Shown here: piece after piece, positions 13,201-24,579 of the stretch
Position numbering within the stretch: the first letter of the stretch is position 1
How the letters are laid out: each line of letters opens with the position of its first letter
Assembly (NCBI RefSeq): GCF_000003195.3
Contig: NC_012873.2
Span: forward strand, 22,284,347 to 22,348,346
From: Sorghum bicolor
Lineage: Eukaryota > Streptophyta > Magnoliopsida > Poales > Poaceae
DNA length: 64,000 nucleotides
Direction: 5' to 3'
Notes under the pieces: generated by a model
What the model was told of the DNA's origin: nothing
The model's database searches: none
Seen by the model: only the letters and a program-made list of their open reading frames with translations
Made by a program: the position numbers and the translations under genes

Positions 13201-14314
13201 CGAGCGACTTCACAGGGCTCGGCATTGAGTTCGCCGAAAAACAAGCTCACGGCGACCCGATTTGGGGAAAGGAGGAAATGGCAGCTCACCGGTGGGTTTC
13301 GCGGCGAGCTAGAGGGTGGAGAGTGGAGAGCGGCTCACGGCGGAGCTATGGGTGGAGTTTGGTGGACTGCGATGCAGTGAGGAGCGCACACGAGCTCGCC
13401 GGAGTGAGCTCGCGACGGTGAGCTCGCTGCGGGCGCTCTTCTGGCGAGAGAGGCGAGGCAGAGAGGAAATGGACGCGTCCACTCCGCTCGGGGCGTCGCC
13501 GTGGATGACATGCGCGCGCTGGGAGCTGACGAGCGGGGCCAACGTCGGCGTACGGGCACCAACTGGCGGACAGGTGTCGCCCTGGACGTCCACGACGGCG
13601 AGCTCTGCTCTGAATCAGGTGACGCGATCAACGACTGACAGAGCGACTTCGTTGATGAAGAACTTCTAAACTAGAGCGAGTTAGGAGATGGTGTAGTTGA
13701 CAAAGTTGGAGTACCAACTGAGTTCTACAACAATGTCAACTAGAGCAAGAACCAGATCGGCTTGGATTGAGAGATATGGAGTTTTCAAAACTGATCAAGC
13801 AAACTGTTTTCGTTCCAGGACTTAGAAAATTTCCTAAGTGTTGGAAACAGCCCCAAATTTGCCTTGTGGGTCAATTTGAGCTACATGTGAGCATTTTCAT
13901 GAGATGGCCACAAAACAACTTTTGTTCCTTATAAAATTTGCTACCACTTTGCTGTAGAAAGTTTTGACATGCAAACATTTTGTGAAACACTTTTTAAAAG
14001 CCTAAGCAAAAGAGGTTTCTAGGGCCTATTTGTATAAGTATGACTTAAGTGATTATTTTAGAGAAGTGATCAACAAGAACATTGTTCCCAAGGTTAAGTT
14101 AAGCATAGATAAACTAATTACCAAGGCATAAAGCACAAACACAAGCATTGTTCACTCAAGCATAGGCAAAGGAAGACTACTTAAACAATTTAAATCACAT
14201 ATTTACATGGAATGACATGGCTCAAGATAGATGATGATCATGATATTCTTTGAGTAGATGAGGATGATCATGCTATGCACATGATTAATGCAACCATAAC
14301 ACTGGGGTGTTACA
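10220..14314 (-). repeat. E1 5' LTR (4095 bp)
   Basis: Bounded by TGTCACAG (10220) and TGTTACA (ends 14314) on the plus strand, which is TGTAACAC...GTGACA in transcription sense. It is about 500 bp shorter than solo LTR S1 because a segment equivalent to S1 51357-51838 is absent at about 10920. The left LTR still has the inner part of that segment. The GC-rich centre (12760-13690) repeats that of the left copy. The target copy GTAGC follows at 14315. Confidence 0.95.
10670..10712 (-). promoter_or_regulatory. Splice donor and hairpin module in the E1 LTR
   Basis: On the minus strand a consensus donor CGG|GTAAGTC (GT at 10707-10706) is followed a few bases later by an inverted repeat. That repeat is perfect in S1 (51111-51130) and S2 (15158-15175) and here has one mismatch. 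The donor suits the acceptors before the extra ORF (9400) and gag (7954). Confidence 0.55.
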
Positions 14315-14633
14315 GTAGCGATGTCATGAACAACAAAATCAATCAAACACAAGTTTTTACATCTATTCCAGCATCTACTTTTCGACGACTTCGTCAACCT
14401 GCATATTTTCTTTTTATTTACGAGTTCTTAGGAATTCATCGAGTCAATCTCGGCGAGTTCTCAAGTTCCACGTGAATACCTCTTGGCCGTGACATCCGGG
14501 CGCATCGCTGTTGTCGGGACCAAAGTATTCGAGTTATCACCTTTGTAGATTGTAAGGTCAAATCGGCTGGCACGCCTTAACGTTGAATCATGTATTAGCC
14601 CTTTCTGTTTGCAGATCTACTTTTGAACCAACA
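14315..14633 (+). repeat. E2 5' LTR, downstream remainder
   Basis: Matches 35691-36009 of the 3' LTR base for base in length (319 bp) with few differences. The upstream 420 bp lie on the far side of E1, outside the window. E1 cut the LTR about 9 bases after the position equivalent to the TATA box (35675-35682). Confidence 0.92.
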
Positions 14634-14640
14634 CATCTTT

Positions 14641-14660
14641 TGGCACGCTCAGTGGGACCG
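14641..14660 (+). promoter_or_regulatory. E2 primer-binding site
   Basis: TGGCACGCTCAGTGGGACCG begins seven bases after the LTR end (14633), the usual place for a primer site. I cannot name the tRNA with confidence. Confidence 0.65.
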
Positions 14661-14685
14661 ATTTAGATTCATCATCAAGATCAAC

Positions 14686-14870
14686 ATGTCGAACACTGAT
14701 TTGGACTTTGTGGCAGAACCTCCTGAATTAAGTGGCCCACATACACCCATCGTTGTCTCAAAGACTTCCGATCGGCGTGTACGAGTTCCAAATGACTCAA
14801 GAAGTCTGTCGGGTGTCCTCGAGAAACCCGAATCATCCATGTTACATTCTTTCCAGGAATTCCCTCATCA
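14686..14870 (+). pseudogene. E2 gag leader, 5' end (interrupted by S2)
   Basis: Starts at ATG 14686 (MSNTDLDFVAEPPELSG), 25 bases after the primer site, and stays open until the S2 LTR begins at about 14870. It is rich in Pro, Ser and charged residues with no recognisable domain. In Tat elements the long first ORF starts with such a low-complexity N-terminus. The frame resumes after S2 at 18645. Confidence 0.7.
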
Positions 14871-17800
14871 AGCATCACAGTATTACAACATTTCATAGAT
14901 AAGAGAAATCAGAGTAAAAGCGGAAAGGTTACACAACATAGATTGAAACTTAAGTTCAACGGTTACAAACCATAAGTATTTAGTACATAAAAGGTTCGGA
15001 ACTTATATTACATAAACCATAGATCACACAACAAGTTTTACTTGCCCAAGGTCACACATCAGATTCATCATTATCACTCTCCTCCACAAGAGTGAAGAAA
15101 CAACGACCATCAAAAGGATTATCAAAGGGTTCACCTGCAACAGGGGTTAATAAACCCTGAGTACAAAAGTACTCAACAAGACTTAACCGACTATAAAAGA
15201 GATGAAGACTCAGGTATGCAGGCTGTAGGGATTCAAGGTAAAGCTTTAGCAAGATCAAAGCATTTCTTTTGCATAAAAGCTTACTAAGAGTAAAACCTAC
15301 TTTCAAGTTTTAACTCAAGGTTATCATTTATGACTAACCAATTATTATCAAGCTTCCAAACCATATCTTTCTTATACCAAAGATTCACTTATTACTACGA
15401 TGCTGGTATGAGGATTGAGGCTCCATATCCGAGGAAACACGGCGATTCGAATCGATTAAACCCAGCTGGGGATTCAGTACCACACGACATATGTAGAACT
15501 TAATCTTGCATACGTCAACCTGTTTCTATAGATCCTCCCATACAAGAACGGGTCCAGCGTCACCCGAGAGTATAGTACACCACCATCCTACAGCCAATCT
15601 AGATGTTTCCCGGTCATCTCAGATCTGTAAGGTGGGTACACGCTACTCTCGCCATCTCTCCACTCCCAGTACGCGGTTAGCCGTTCTCAAGTATCGGAAT
15701 AGCTATAGGTAAGGCTTACCACCGCATGTGGGCTGTACTCAAAAGGTCTCAATCACAACAGGCCAACAACGGTACGGTCCTTAATCGACACAGTTGGAGA
15801 CACTACTTTAAGACTCCATTCTTAAAGCAAGTCCACCGACCGGTCTCAAGTTGAACATCATTAACCATAAAAGTATTCCACAACAACCCTTCAAACTTTC
15901 TCATTTGAAAACCTATCCAATAAGCAGGGCTAAGCATACTAAGTATTTTCATAAAACAGGTATCAAGGTTAATATTGAAATCATCAAGGTAGATAATGCA
16001 GCAATTAGGATTCACTCAACTCCTATTCACCTAATGCATCATATTAACTCAAGTGATATAAATAACTTTATGAAAATACAAGGATAGGGTTTAATGTCCG
16101 GGGCTTGCCTTGACCGGAAGGGAAGTTCGGCAACTCAGCAAAACCCGAAGGATCCACAAACTCGGAAGCAACCCACTGAGGATCAGATTCTTCCGGAGCG
16201 TATTCTATACGTAAAAGTGCATATGCATGATTATGATATACTCATGGCATGATAAAGACAGGTTACATGTTCTTGGATGAAAACAACAAAATATGATTAG
16301 CTCGAGTACAATTTACCTTCATGGTAAAGAAACAAACTAATCTAGCTATCAAAGCATGGATTATTATTAAACCAATTTTATCAGCTTTATTAAACAATGT
16401 TGTGAAACCATCATACCACAAAGATCATTTATATGAAATAAACCATAACCAGGGAGCATATCATGCTAAGTGACCACTGGTTGTCAATCAGTCCAAAATG
16501 TAACACAAAGCCTAAAGGAATTAATTATTTCTATTTCTTTTATAATTATTTTAAATAGCTTTATTAAGAAACAGAGCATACTTAATCAAACAGAGTTGAA
16601 ATTATTCCTGAAGTTAGATAACAGTAAGACAAGTTCACATATTAAATTTCATGATTTTTGGATATACCCATAAATTATTAAAATTCATGGAAGATTTATT
16701 TAGTAATAAACAGAGGCAATTTATATGTACATAAAAATTATCAGAAAATAAAATCTAACATTTTTCCTACACTTCTTATATTCTCTGGAACCTACACAAA
16801 AATTTTCACTATTTTTGAATCAGTACACAATTTATTACACAATTTTAAATATCAAGCATAAACTGCACAAAAAGAAAAAAGAAAAAGGATATGCGCAATG
16901 GGTGGCCTTGAAACTGGGCCGCAGACCGGCCCACATCCGCGCTTCCGGCCCGCATCCGCTCTGCGCGCGCGCCCTCTCTCAGCGGGACACTGACAGGCAG
17001 ACCCCACCTGTCAGTTCCATCCCCTACACGCGCGGCGACACTGCCGCAGCTCCGGCGGCCGATAGCGAGGTCCTCGGCCCCCGCGCGCGCGCGCATCAAC
17101 TCCGCCTCACTTCCGCGGACCGATCTCTACCACTCACCCGCGCTCTACCGCCTTCTTTCTATCGCAACCGCGTCACCGGCGGACGGCCGCCATGGCCGAC
17201 TATCGGCCGGCCACCAGGACTCGGTAGAGCTCAAGCCGACGGCCTAGCGAGCTTTCACAGGGGTTGGGGAGGATGGTGCTCACACTGCAGTGCTCGGGGA
17301 GACAGCTGAAGCTGCTGGCGACGGAGGCAATGTCGTCGGGCGGGGGCTCTAGCTTCGGCAAGCTCGTTCCGGTGACCTTGCTCACATTCAAAGAGAGGGA
17401 GCGAGCGCATGAGCAACCGGGGAACGGAAGGAACTTGAAACAGCCTCCAGCGGGGTGTGGTACTCACTAGAACACCGTGGCCACGCGAAGAATTCCGTGG
17501 CGGCGGTCTCGGCCGGAGCTGGAGAAGAGGAAGGAGCTCTGGCGGTTGAGGGGGTTATGGAGTGAGCTTGGGGTGCGCTGGGTTCGCAAAGAAGTGGCGA
17601 ACCTCGTGGACAGCTCAATTTGATGTGAGAGGAAACGAGCACGATGAATTTGAAGGAGAAGGGCGTCGGGTTTCTTTCGGTCATGGACAGCAAACGAACG
17701 GCGTCGTCCACGTCGGTGCGCAAGTGGAGAAAGGAGCGAGCCCAGGGCGTCCACGTCGCCTGGCGACTCTGGCAGCAAGCAGCTGCGTGCTTGCACGCAC

Positions 17801-18644
17801 GCAGGCGGCGCTGCGCAGGCGGTGGCCACGCTTGGACAGAGCGCCGAGAAGCATATCGGTTACTGTAACCGTCCATATCCTCCCCATTTTGTCCCTTTGC
17901 AAAAATCGGCCAAAGTTTGAACTAAAGCCAAACTTTCACCAAAACAAAAGTTGTGCAAAATTTTGTGAGCTACAAAACATCTTTTGGTGGCCAGAGCTAA
18001 TTCTGAGTGGAAATTAGCTAAATTGGCCAAACAGTTTTGAAATTCAAACTCAATTCAAAGAAAATCAAAATTTTGAATTGGGGCAAATCAGAAATTCTAA
18101 AATTACTTTTGATTTTGCATAACAACTTGAAAAACTCTCAACATGAAAGTTGTTCAACTTTTCAAGCCCTACAACTTTCATGTTGACAATTTTTCAAAGT
18201 TCCAATTAGATTTTGAATTGGAGATACAAATTGGAAAAGGGAACATTTTCCGGAAAATCTGTATTTTCAAAATTACTTTGAATTTTGTACTGAAACTTCA
18301 AAAACTCAAAACACCAAAGTTGTACATCTTGACAAGACCTACAACTTTGCTTTTGAACTCAACTTCAAATTTTGCTTAGTTTTTGAATTGCACAAAGGGG
18401 GGTAAAAACTAGGATTTTTAAAATTAGGGTTTCCCCCCTTAAGCTCTCGAAAAACTTTCACCCAAGGTTTTTAAACTCCAACACAAGCATTCATACACAA
18501 AATAAACACACTTTAATTCCTAAACACATTCATCCAAATTAAACTTATTTTAAGTTAATGCCTCAGGGTTTACTCAACAAAATACTATGCAATGCGCATG
18601 ATGACATGATCTGCTTTTAGTCTGCTTAACACCAGAGTGTTACA
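14871..18644 (-). mobile_element. S2: solo or truncated TGTAACAC-type LTR
   Basis: The right end, ACCAGAGTGTTACA (ends 18644), is a standard LTR terminus in minus sense. The interior has the same plan as the E1-family LTR: a TGAGTAC/GTACTCA hairpin near the left end, a GC-rich centre (16910-17880) and AAAGTTGT hairpins near the right. Sequence identity to E1 is low, so it is a different family. The left end reads ATCACAG in place of TGTCACAG. I find no copy of the right flank AACTT at the left, so the left boundary is approximate and may be truncated. No internal coding region is present. Confidence 0.75.
18138..18349. repeat. Tandem hairpin-bearing units in S2
   Basis: A perfect 16-bp inverted repeat (18138-18153 with 18171-18186, 17-base loop) and a perfect 9-bp one (18315-18323 with 18341-18349, also a 17-base loop) share the core AAAGTTGT ... 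CCTACAACTTT. They lie in divergent repeats about 170 bp apart; a third decayed unit precedes them near 17935-17995. Confidence 0.75.
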
Positions 18645-19907
18645 AACTTGGAGAACGTTATCCCCATGATGTAAGCCAATCTTAGAGATGAACAGAAGCA
18701 AGCTATGACAAAAGCTATGGAGGACTACAAGTAGCTATGCTTGAAATCCTCCAATATCAATAGGAGCAGCGAGGTGATCCAAAAGGAAGCATTGCCGATG
18801 CCTCGGCAAATCACTTTTGAAGCTTATCCTGGTAAACTACAAGAGATAATTGACAATGCCATCAATTGCGCTCTAATCAATCAATCCAGTGTGCTGTCCA
18901 ATACAGTTTTCAATGCTGTGGCTAGAACTTTCAAAGAATGACAAGTACCACCAGCTTATGTGGGCCCAGCCTATCATCAGCCAGGATCATCATCGGTTAC
19001 GGCTCCATCGGCTACTACGGCCGTTGCGGGTACGGAAGTTACTTCTCCTCCAAGCACATTAGGAATGACTAATGGGCAATCTACACCGATGATGACTAAT
19101 CCAGCAATATCAGAAGGACAACTACCACCAGATTATGTGGGCCCAGCCTATCATCAGCCAGGTTCATCATCGGTTACGGCTCAATTGGTTGCTCTAGCTG
19201 TTGCGTGTACAAAGGTTACTTCTCCTCCAAGCACATTAGGGATGACTAATGGGCAATCTACACCGATGATGACTAATCCATCCATATCAGATGGACAAGT
19301 TCAACTTGCTACAGATGTATTGGCTTCGGCAATGTCAGGATCTATATTTAAAAACTGTCAAGTTCCTCCCAACTGGTGGGGATATGGTATGCCTCCGGAC
19401 TTTACTGCAAATAGCTCTGGGACATCTCAAGTGGCTGACACGACAGGCAAGGCTCCTATGGCATCGGCACCCCCAGTATCGCTGATGACTCAGAATCCCT
19501 AGTATTCTACAACTACCACTGCAAGGACTTTTACTGGGAATTCTCAGATGCCAACGTTCCAGATGCCTAATACATCAGCGGATCCACTGCCGACATATGA
19601 AAGCATTATGACACAGCCAGGGTATGTCAATTTGATGATGATGCCTAATTATCAGCCATTGGCAGAACATACGCCGATGAATGTTAACAATGGATGGACA
19701 GGGCAGTTTGTCTTTCCACAAATACCTCAGCAGAATCATCAGGCTATGGGATTTCAGCAGGGACCAATACAACCCGGGTTTCAGAATCAAGGATTGGTCA
19801 ATCAGCCGATGAATCTTGCTCAGCAAGTTGGTGGCCAATAGGTGATGGCTAATGCTATGTTCCATGAAGATCGTGCACCACAGAGACACGTAGAAGCTTA
19901 TCAGTAG
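18645..19907 (+). pseudogene. E2 gag leader, continued (low-complexity region with internal duplication)
   Basis: The frame resumes with NLENVIPMM and continues through several nonsense codons (TAA near 18672, TAG near 18732, TGA at 18939-18941, TAG near 19501, 19839 and 19906). It is rich in Pro, Gln, Met, Ser and Thr, as in the unstructured first part of gag in Tat elements. Two adjacent 177-bp units (18942-19118 and 19119-19295) encode near-identical 59-residue segments, both with YVGPAYHQPGSSSVTA and MTNGQSTPMMTNP, so the duplication is in frame. No catalytic domain is visible. Confidence 0.75.
18942..19295 (+). repeat. In-frame 2 x 177 bp tandem duplication in E2 gag
   Basis: Units 18942-19118 and 19119-19295 have equal length and most bases in common. 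The duplication adds 59 codons without shifting the frame. Confidence 0.85.
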
Positions 19908-20588
19908 GTGCCTCATCCACAACCCGCTCATCGGCAGGATGCCGATGCCTATTGGACCGATAAGATAGCTGAAGTGATGAGAGATCAGTTTTGGATAAAA
20001 CCCAAAGTCAATACTTATTCTTATCGGACACCGTATCCTCCTGTATATGACTTAATTCCACTTCCAAATCGGTACAAGGTGCCGGACTTCACCAAGTTTT
20101 CTGGACAGGATGACACGTCAACCATGGAAAATGTTAACAGGTTCATCATCCAGTGTGGGGAAGCTGCTAATAGAGATGAGTTAAGGGTTTGTTTATTCTC
20201 ATCATCTTTGTTTGGATCGGCCTATACTTGGTTTATTTCATTACCTCTAAACTCGGTGATTACTTGTGCCGATCTAGAAAAGCAATTCCATAAATACTTC
20301 TTTTGTGGAGTTCATGAGAAGAAGATTACCGATTTAGTCACGCTAAGGCAGCGCAATGATGAATCAGTTGAAAGTTTTGTGCAAAGGTTGCGAGATGTTA
20401 AGAATAAATGCTATAGTCTGGTTCTGGATGATCGGCTGCTAGCCGATTTGGCTTTCCAAGGATTGTTGCCACACATTAAAGGCAAGTATGCTTCTCAAGA
20501 GTTTGAAAGTCTGAGTCATTTAGTGTAGAGGATTTCTGACCAAGATATCCAAGCTCAGATTCTGATGAAGAACCAGTCATTGGCTTGG
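19908..20588 (+). pseudogene. E2 gag core (capsid-like), interrupted by E3
   Basis: Contains the retrotransposon gag domain: YKVPDFTKFSGQDDTSTMENVNRF, then AYTWFISLPLNSV, LEKQFHKYFF, LRQRNDESVESFVQRLRDVKNKC and LADLAFQGLLPHIKGKY. These are the standard landmarks of plant Ty3/gypsy capsid. TAG at 20526-20528 follows SLSHLV, after which the same frame runs on (RISDQDIQAQILMKNQSLAW) until E3 splits it after CTTGG (20584-20588). The rest of gag continues at 26220. Confidence 0.92.
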
Positions 20589-22223
20589 TGTTGGGTATTC
20601 TTAACATCATTACCAAAAGTAGACAATTCCTAATTCTAGTAACGGTGCCAAAAATGCCAAACCTATCCCTCACACCACTTAAGCCAAGTTGTCATCCCCA
20701 GCATGATATGAGAGACGCGGTATTGAAATATGCAACTGCTCTTCTAAATAAATAATGAATGGGATCTGCAAGCACACAGATTAATACCGATGTGGCATTT
20801 TAACCGGAAAGTATTCCAGGTATCGTTATTTATATTTTTACCACTGGGAAGGGATTAGCAATCATCAATATTGATTACAGAATAGAATATGAGATTGAGT
20901 ATCTATCATTGCATGTATAATTGAGAACATTTATCTCTCTCTTTCATATAGGGGTAAGTGTCACATAAAAGATATATGAAATAATGAATAGTGACAAAGA
21001 TAATTAATCTGATCATAACTAGCCACATAATAAATATGATAAGCACCTCAATTAGATACTCTAGAAAGTCATTAGCATGGAATTAGAACGAACTACAAGA
21101 ATATTTCCTAAGTTATTCTCAACTATATAGTCTAGTATTATCATAATTAGTGCAAGCATACTTAGCAATCATTGTGAGACAAGACTACGCCCATGCATAG
21201 TGATATTAGCAAGGAATATGAGAAACATAGCAATCACTCCCCTGTAATAATGTTGCTCTGCCAGCCCAATGCACGAGAGGGGGACTATATAAGAATCAAT
21301 GAAGCTGTCACTATCACGAACTACCCCACGATGTGGCATATTGGGTACAATCGCAGATAAATACGGTATAAGCACCACGCCTACACAATATCTATCATTT
21401 ACCCATGGATCCGATGGATAAACGCTATACGATCCTAAGCATGTATATAGATCCAATCTAACTAAGCCAAGTACATAACTATGATAAACTAAGAACAATA
21501 TAATCTTGAATATAAACAAGTAGAGCAAAGTCATAAGCAATATATTGAAGTAGAACAAAGTCATATTCATAATATTGAAGAACAAAGATAATTAGAAAGC
21601 AATTAGAAGCACAATTAGAGAATTACCAAGAATCCTCTTGACAGATGCGGAAACCAATCGAAGATTGACTCCTTCTAGTTCTAATCCTATGCAGCTATGC
21701 TAATCTAGATGTCTAATTGATGTGGTGGCTCTAATTTTGATCAGGGGCTTCTTCTCCCTTGAGAATAATGAATTAGGGTTGAGAGGCTCTCTCCTCCAGG
21801 GGCCAGGGGGTCTGGTTTTATAGTCCCTTCAAGTGAATATGGGCCGTTGGATCAAACCGACATAGATTGTATGGTTTAGATTCATCCTTTAGGTCGGCGG
21901 AGATCTCCCACGAAGCAGAGTCCTGATTGGACTCAGGGAGGGGGCGGGCACCCTGCCTCTGGCCCCGTTTCGTCTCCGCTTCGGTCTCGTGGCTTCTGGA
22001 GTCTTCTAGATGTAAGATAATTGCGCGGCTTGTTAATATCACTATGTAATCCCGACGTGTGGGCCTTTCTTCCGTATTTCCTGATAACCCCCTGCAGAAA
22101 TAGACAAACACCGAAACTCGTGGAATTCTGTCAGATAAAACCCTAAGTCTAGATGTTGATTTCATTTAGATCCTTTTCTTTATTTATTTGATAATTAAAT
22201 TTGATACTTAAGGACCGTCAACA
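20589..22223 (-). repeat. E3 LTR, left copy (3' LTR in transcription sense)
   Basis: 1635 bp. On the minus strand a TATA box reads TATAAAAC (21822-21815). A primer-site-like relic (20634-20650) lies 45 bases inside the end. Confidence 0.92.
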
Positions 22224-24362
22224 AACTCCCCTAAGCTTACCTATTGCTCGTCCCTAAGGAAGGATAGACTCAGCTATGGATCATAAGTTGTTGCAATATC
22301 TTTAAAAATTGACGGTACACATGTTTTTAAATAAGATCTCATCACTGAGTTAGAGTAAACTGTCAAGACTTAAAACTTACTTTACCTTTCACCATGGGAC
22401 TTGTAACCGTCACTTCTGTCTTGAGTAGTTAAAAGATAGAACAGTCTAGCCAAGTGCCATGTCTCTTATTCTTGATCAGCTATAGCTCTAAAGTTTTTGC
22501 AGATTTTCAAATAAAACTCAGAGATTCCTTGTATGATTCTCTCAAATCTCTCTTTTGTGGTATTTCTGGATCCTTACCAAGGCAGTGATGGTATATGCCT
22601 TTTCTCAAGATATGTAGTATTTGTGGTATGAAGCATAATGACATTGCCTTCTCTCTCACCCTACTCTAATACGGCTTTAATATCTGGAGCTCATAGGTGG
22701 GAGATAAAATATACATACTTACAAGACATTTATTGCATAGTCAAACCATAGATTCAAAGAAACAAATCAATAAGTTTAATCAAGATGTGCATGTGTGGCG
22801 AATGAATGGTGTATGGTGATGATGGTGGTAACAATGGTGAAAGTCTAATTATACTTTTGCTCTTTTGAGGGGATACATACCTTCCTTGCTTTCTGAAACT
22901 TTATGAGGAGAATGAGATGCTCTATATTTTTCTTTTCTCTCAGGTGGGTATCTTGTACCCCTAATTCTACTGTCGGACACTTGTCTATTTTTACCTCTCG
23001 TCTCACTCTTTTTCTTTTCTTTCGAGGTTCTGAGTACTTGCTCCTTTTTATTTCCTCGTATCTCTTTTTTTTAGAGCACTCATCTCTTGAGATAATATAG
23101 CAAGTGGTAGTAACAACATAACTTGAGCATTTATTTCAAAGGGGGAAACAGAAATATTTTTGGTTATTCTCTCCCGGATTAGGAGTAGAATATTTTTAGG
23201 TGGTTCTAGAGATGAGAATGGGTGGATATATGTGGATGGTACTTCCGGAGTAGAAGTAGCATGTATGAGTGAACGTGCAAGTGAAATCTTGATTTAACCA
23301 CATGACAAGCTCCTAAGGGTCTACACAGCTTGACCACACTCAATGCTCATAAGCAGTAAATAGTAAATGTGTGGCTCAAAGTCTAGCAAGCATGTATATA
23401 TGGTTGTGGTAGGAATTTAAACTCTCATCATACAGAAACTCATCATGCAATATTTTAAAGATTTTCAAAGATAAAATTCTCCAGAATTCTAGCATCTCTA
23501 GGAACAGATAAATAGCAGCTCAACCTTCCCATATCGTATCCGTTAACAACTTAGACTTCAGATCAAGTTTTCATCCCACAAGTTTAGGTCTAGAGCAAGC
23601 TTTAAATTATAACAGTTATGTCTAAACTTGAGAGAGAACTTAAAATGTGCAAATTAGGCAGAGCAACTATTCGTCATATCCATGCTTGAGTTTTATTATT
23701 AAGATACAGATTAGCATAGCCTCTTTATTTATTTATTAAACATACTAAGCAAAATATATATATATATAAGCATAAAATCTTTATTTGATTTTTCCTGGTT
23801 TATGTATATTTATATTTTAATATAGTATAAGTATAAAGATAGATAGATAGAAATACTTATTGAGATAAATGGGAGTGCTCTCCCCCAGCTGAATTTTGAC
23901 GTAATTTCTCTTGATGTAGCTAGCAGGTGGCAGAGGTGTATTTGAAAGTCAGCAGCATTCTGACAGCGATTAGAATGTCCTCCGTCTGCTAGTCTTCTTG
24001 ATTCTTAAATCCTGTGGAGCTCAAATAGACAACAAAGCTTGTGGAACTGATTAAGTGTTAGCGTAAATATCTAGCCTTTATCATGTTGAGACTCCTTAAT
24101 AATTATTACTCCCTGTTTTTGTATTTTTATTTTATAAAGCAGAAAAATATTTATTTTATTTTTATGCCACCACAGTGAATGTACTTATGGGTTTCATGCC
24201 ACTCGTATACTCACATGGGGCTTACTGTTTTTCACATTTTTATTTTTTTTTAGATAGCAGGAACATGATTAACTAAGCAAACTGTTTAAAATAATTGAAA
24301 GGGAAAATATAACTACCAAGTTTACCTCTTGGCAAGGGAAAATATAGCAGGAACATGTTTTT
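22224..24362 (-). other. E3 internal remnant, non-coding
   Basis: No gene. It is colinear with the 3' non-coding domain of E5 (47659-49100) and, more distantly, E4 (38280-40580). It begins with a polypurine-like AAGCTTAGGGGAGTT on minus. The short ORF at 22903-23100 comes from T-rich sequence and has no counterpart frame in the relatives. Confidence 0.8.
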
Positions 24363-24579
24363 AAGTTTTGTGCAAAGGTTGCGAGATGTTAAGAATAAAT
24401 GCTATAGTCTGGTTCTGGATGATCGGCTGCTAGCCGATTTGGCTTTCCAAGGATTGTTGCCACACATTAAAGGCAAGTATGCTTCTCAAGAGTTTGAAAG
24501 TCTGAGTCATTTAGTGTAGAGGATTTCTGACCAAGATATCCAAGCTCAGATTCTGATGAAGAACCACTCATTGGCTTGG
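24338..24579 (+). repeat. Repair junction and 217-bp duplicate of E2 gag inside E3
   Basis: 24363-24579 repeats 20372-20588 (E2 gag plus the CTTGG target) with one mismatch seen. Just before it lies a short patch joined from nearby sequence: AAGGGAAAATATA also occurs at 24298-24310 and ATAGCAGGAACATG at 24254-24267. The join shares AAG on both sides. Confidence 0.88.

Larger units (their letters stand above)
1..14314 (-). mobile_element. E1: Tekay/Del-type chromovirus (Ty3/gypsy), left LTR truncated by window edge
   Basis: An LTR retrotransposon read on the minus strand. The order from right to left is 5' LTR (10220-14314), primer site, non-coding leader, an extra ORF, gag-protease, RT-RNase H-integrase-chromodomain, polypurine tract and 3' LTR (to 3545). 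The two LTRs align over about 3.4 kb. Long LTRs with TGTAACAC termini plus a C-terminal chromodomain are typical of the Tekay/Del branch of grass chromoviruses (family knowledge). All coding parts carry frameshifts or stops, so the copy is dead. It sits inside the 5' LTR of E2. The right target copy is GTAGC (14315-14319) and the left copy lies outside the window. Confidence 0.95.

Noticed and set aside
14860..14900. Target duplication for S2
   Set aside because: The right flank is AACTT, but no copy stands at the left end and the terminal TG is not intact, so I leave the left border open.
16815..18017. ORFs in the GC-rich part of S2
   Set aside because: Same position and composition as the LTR centres of the E1 family, with no domain and competing frames on both strands.
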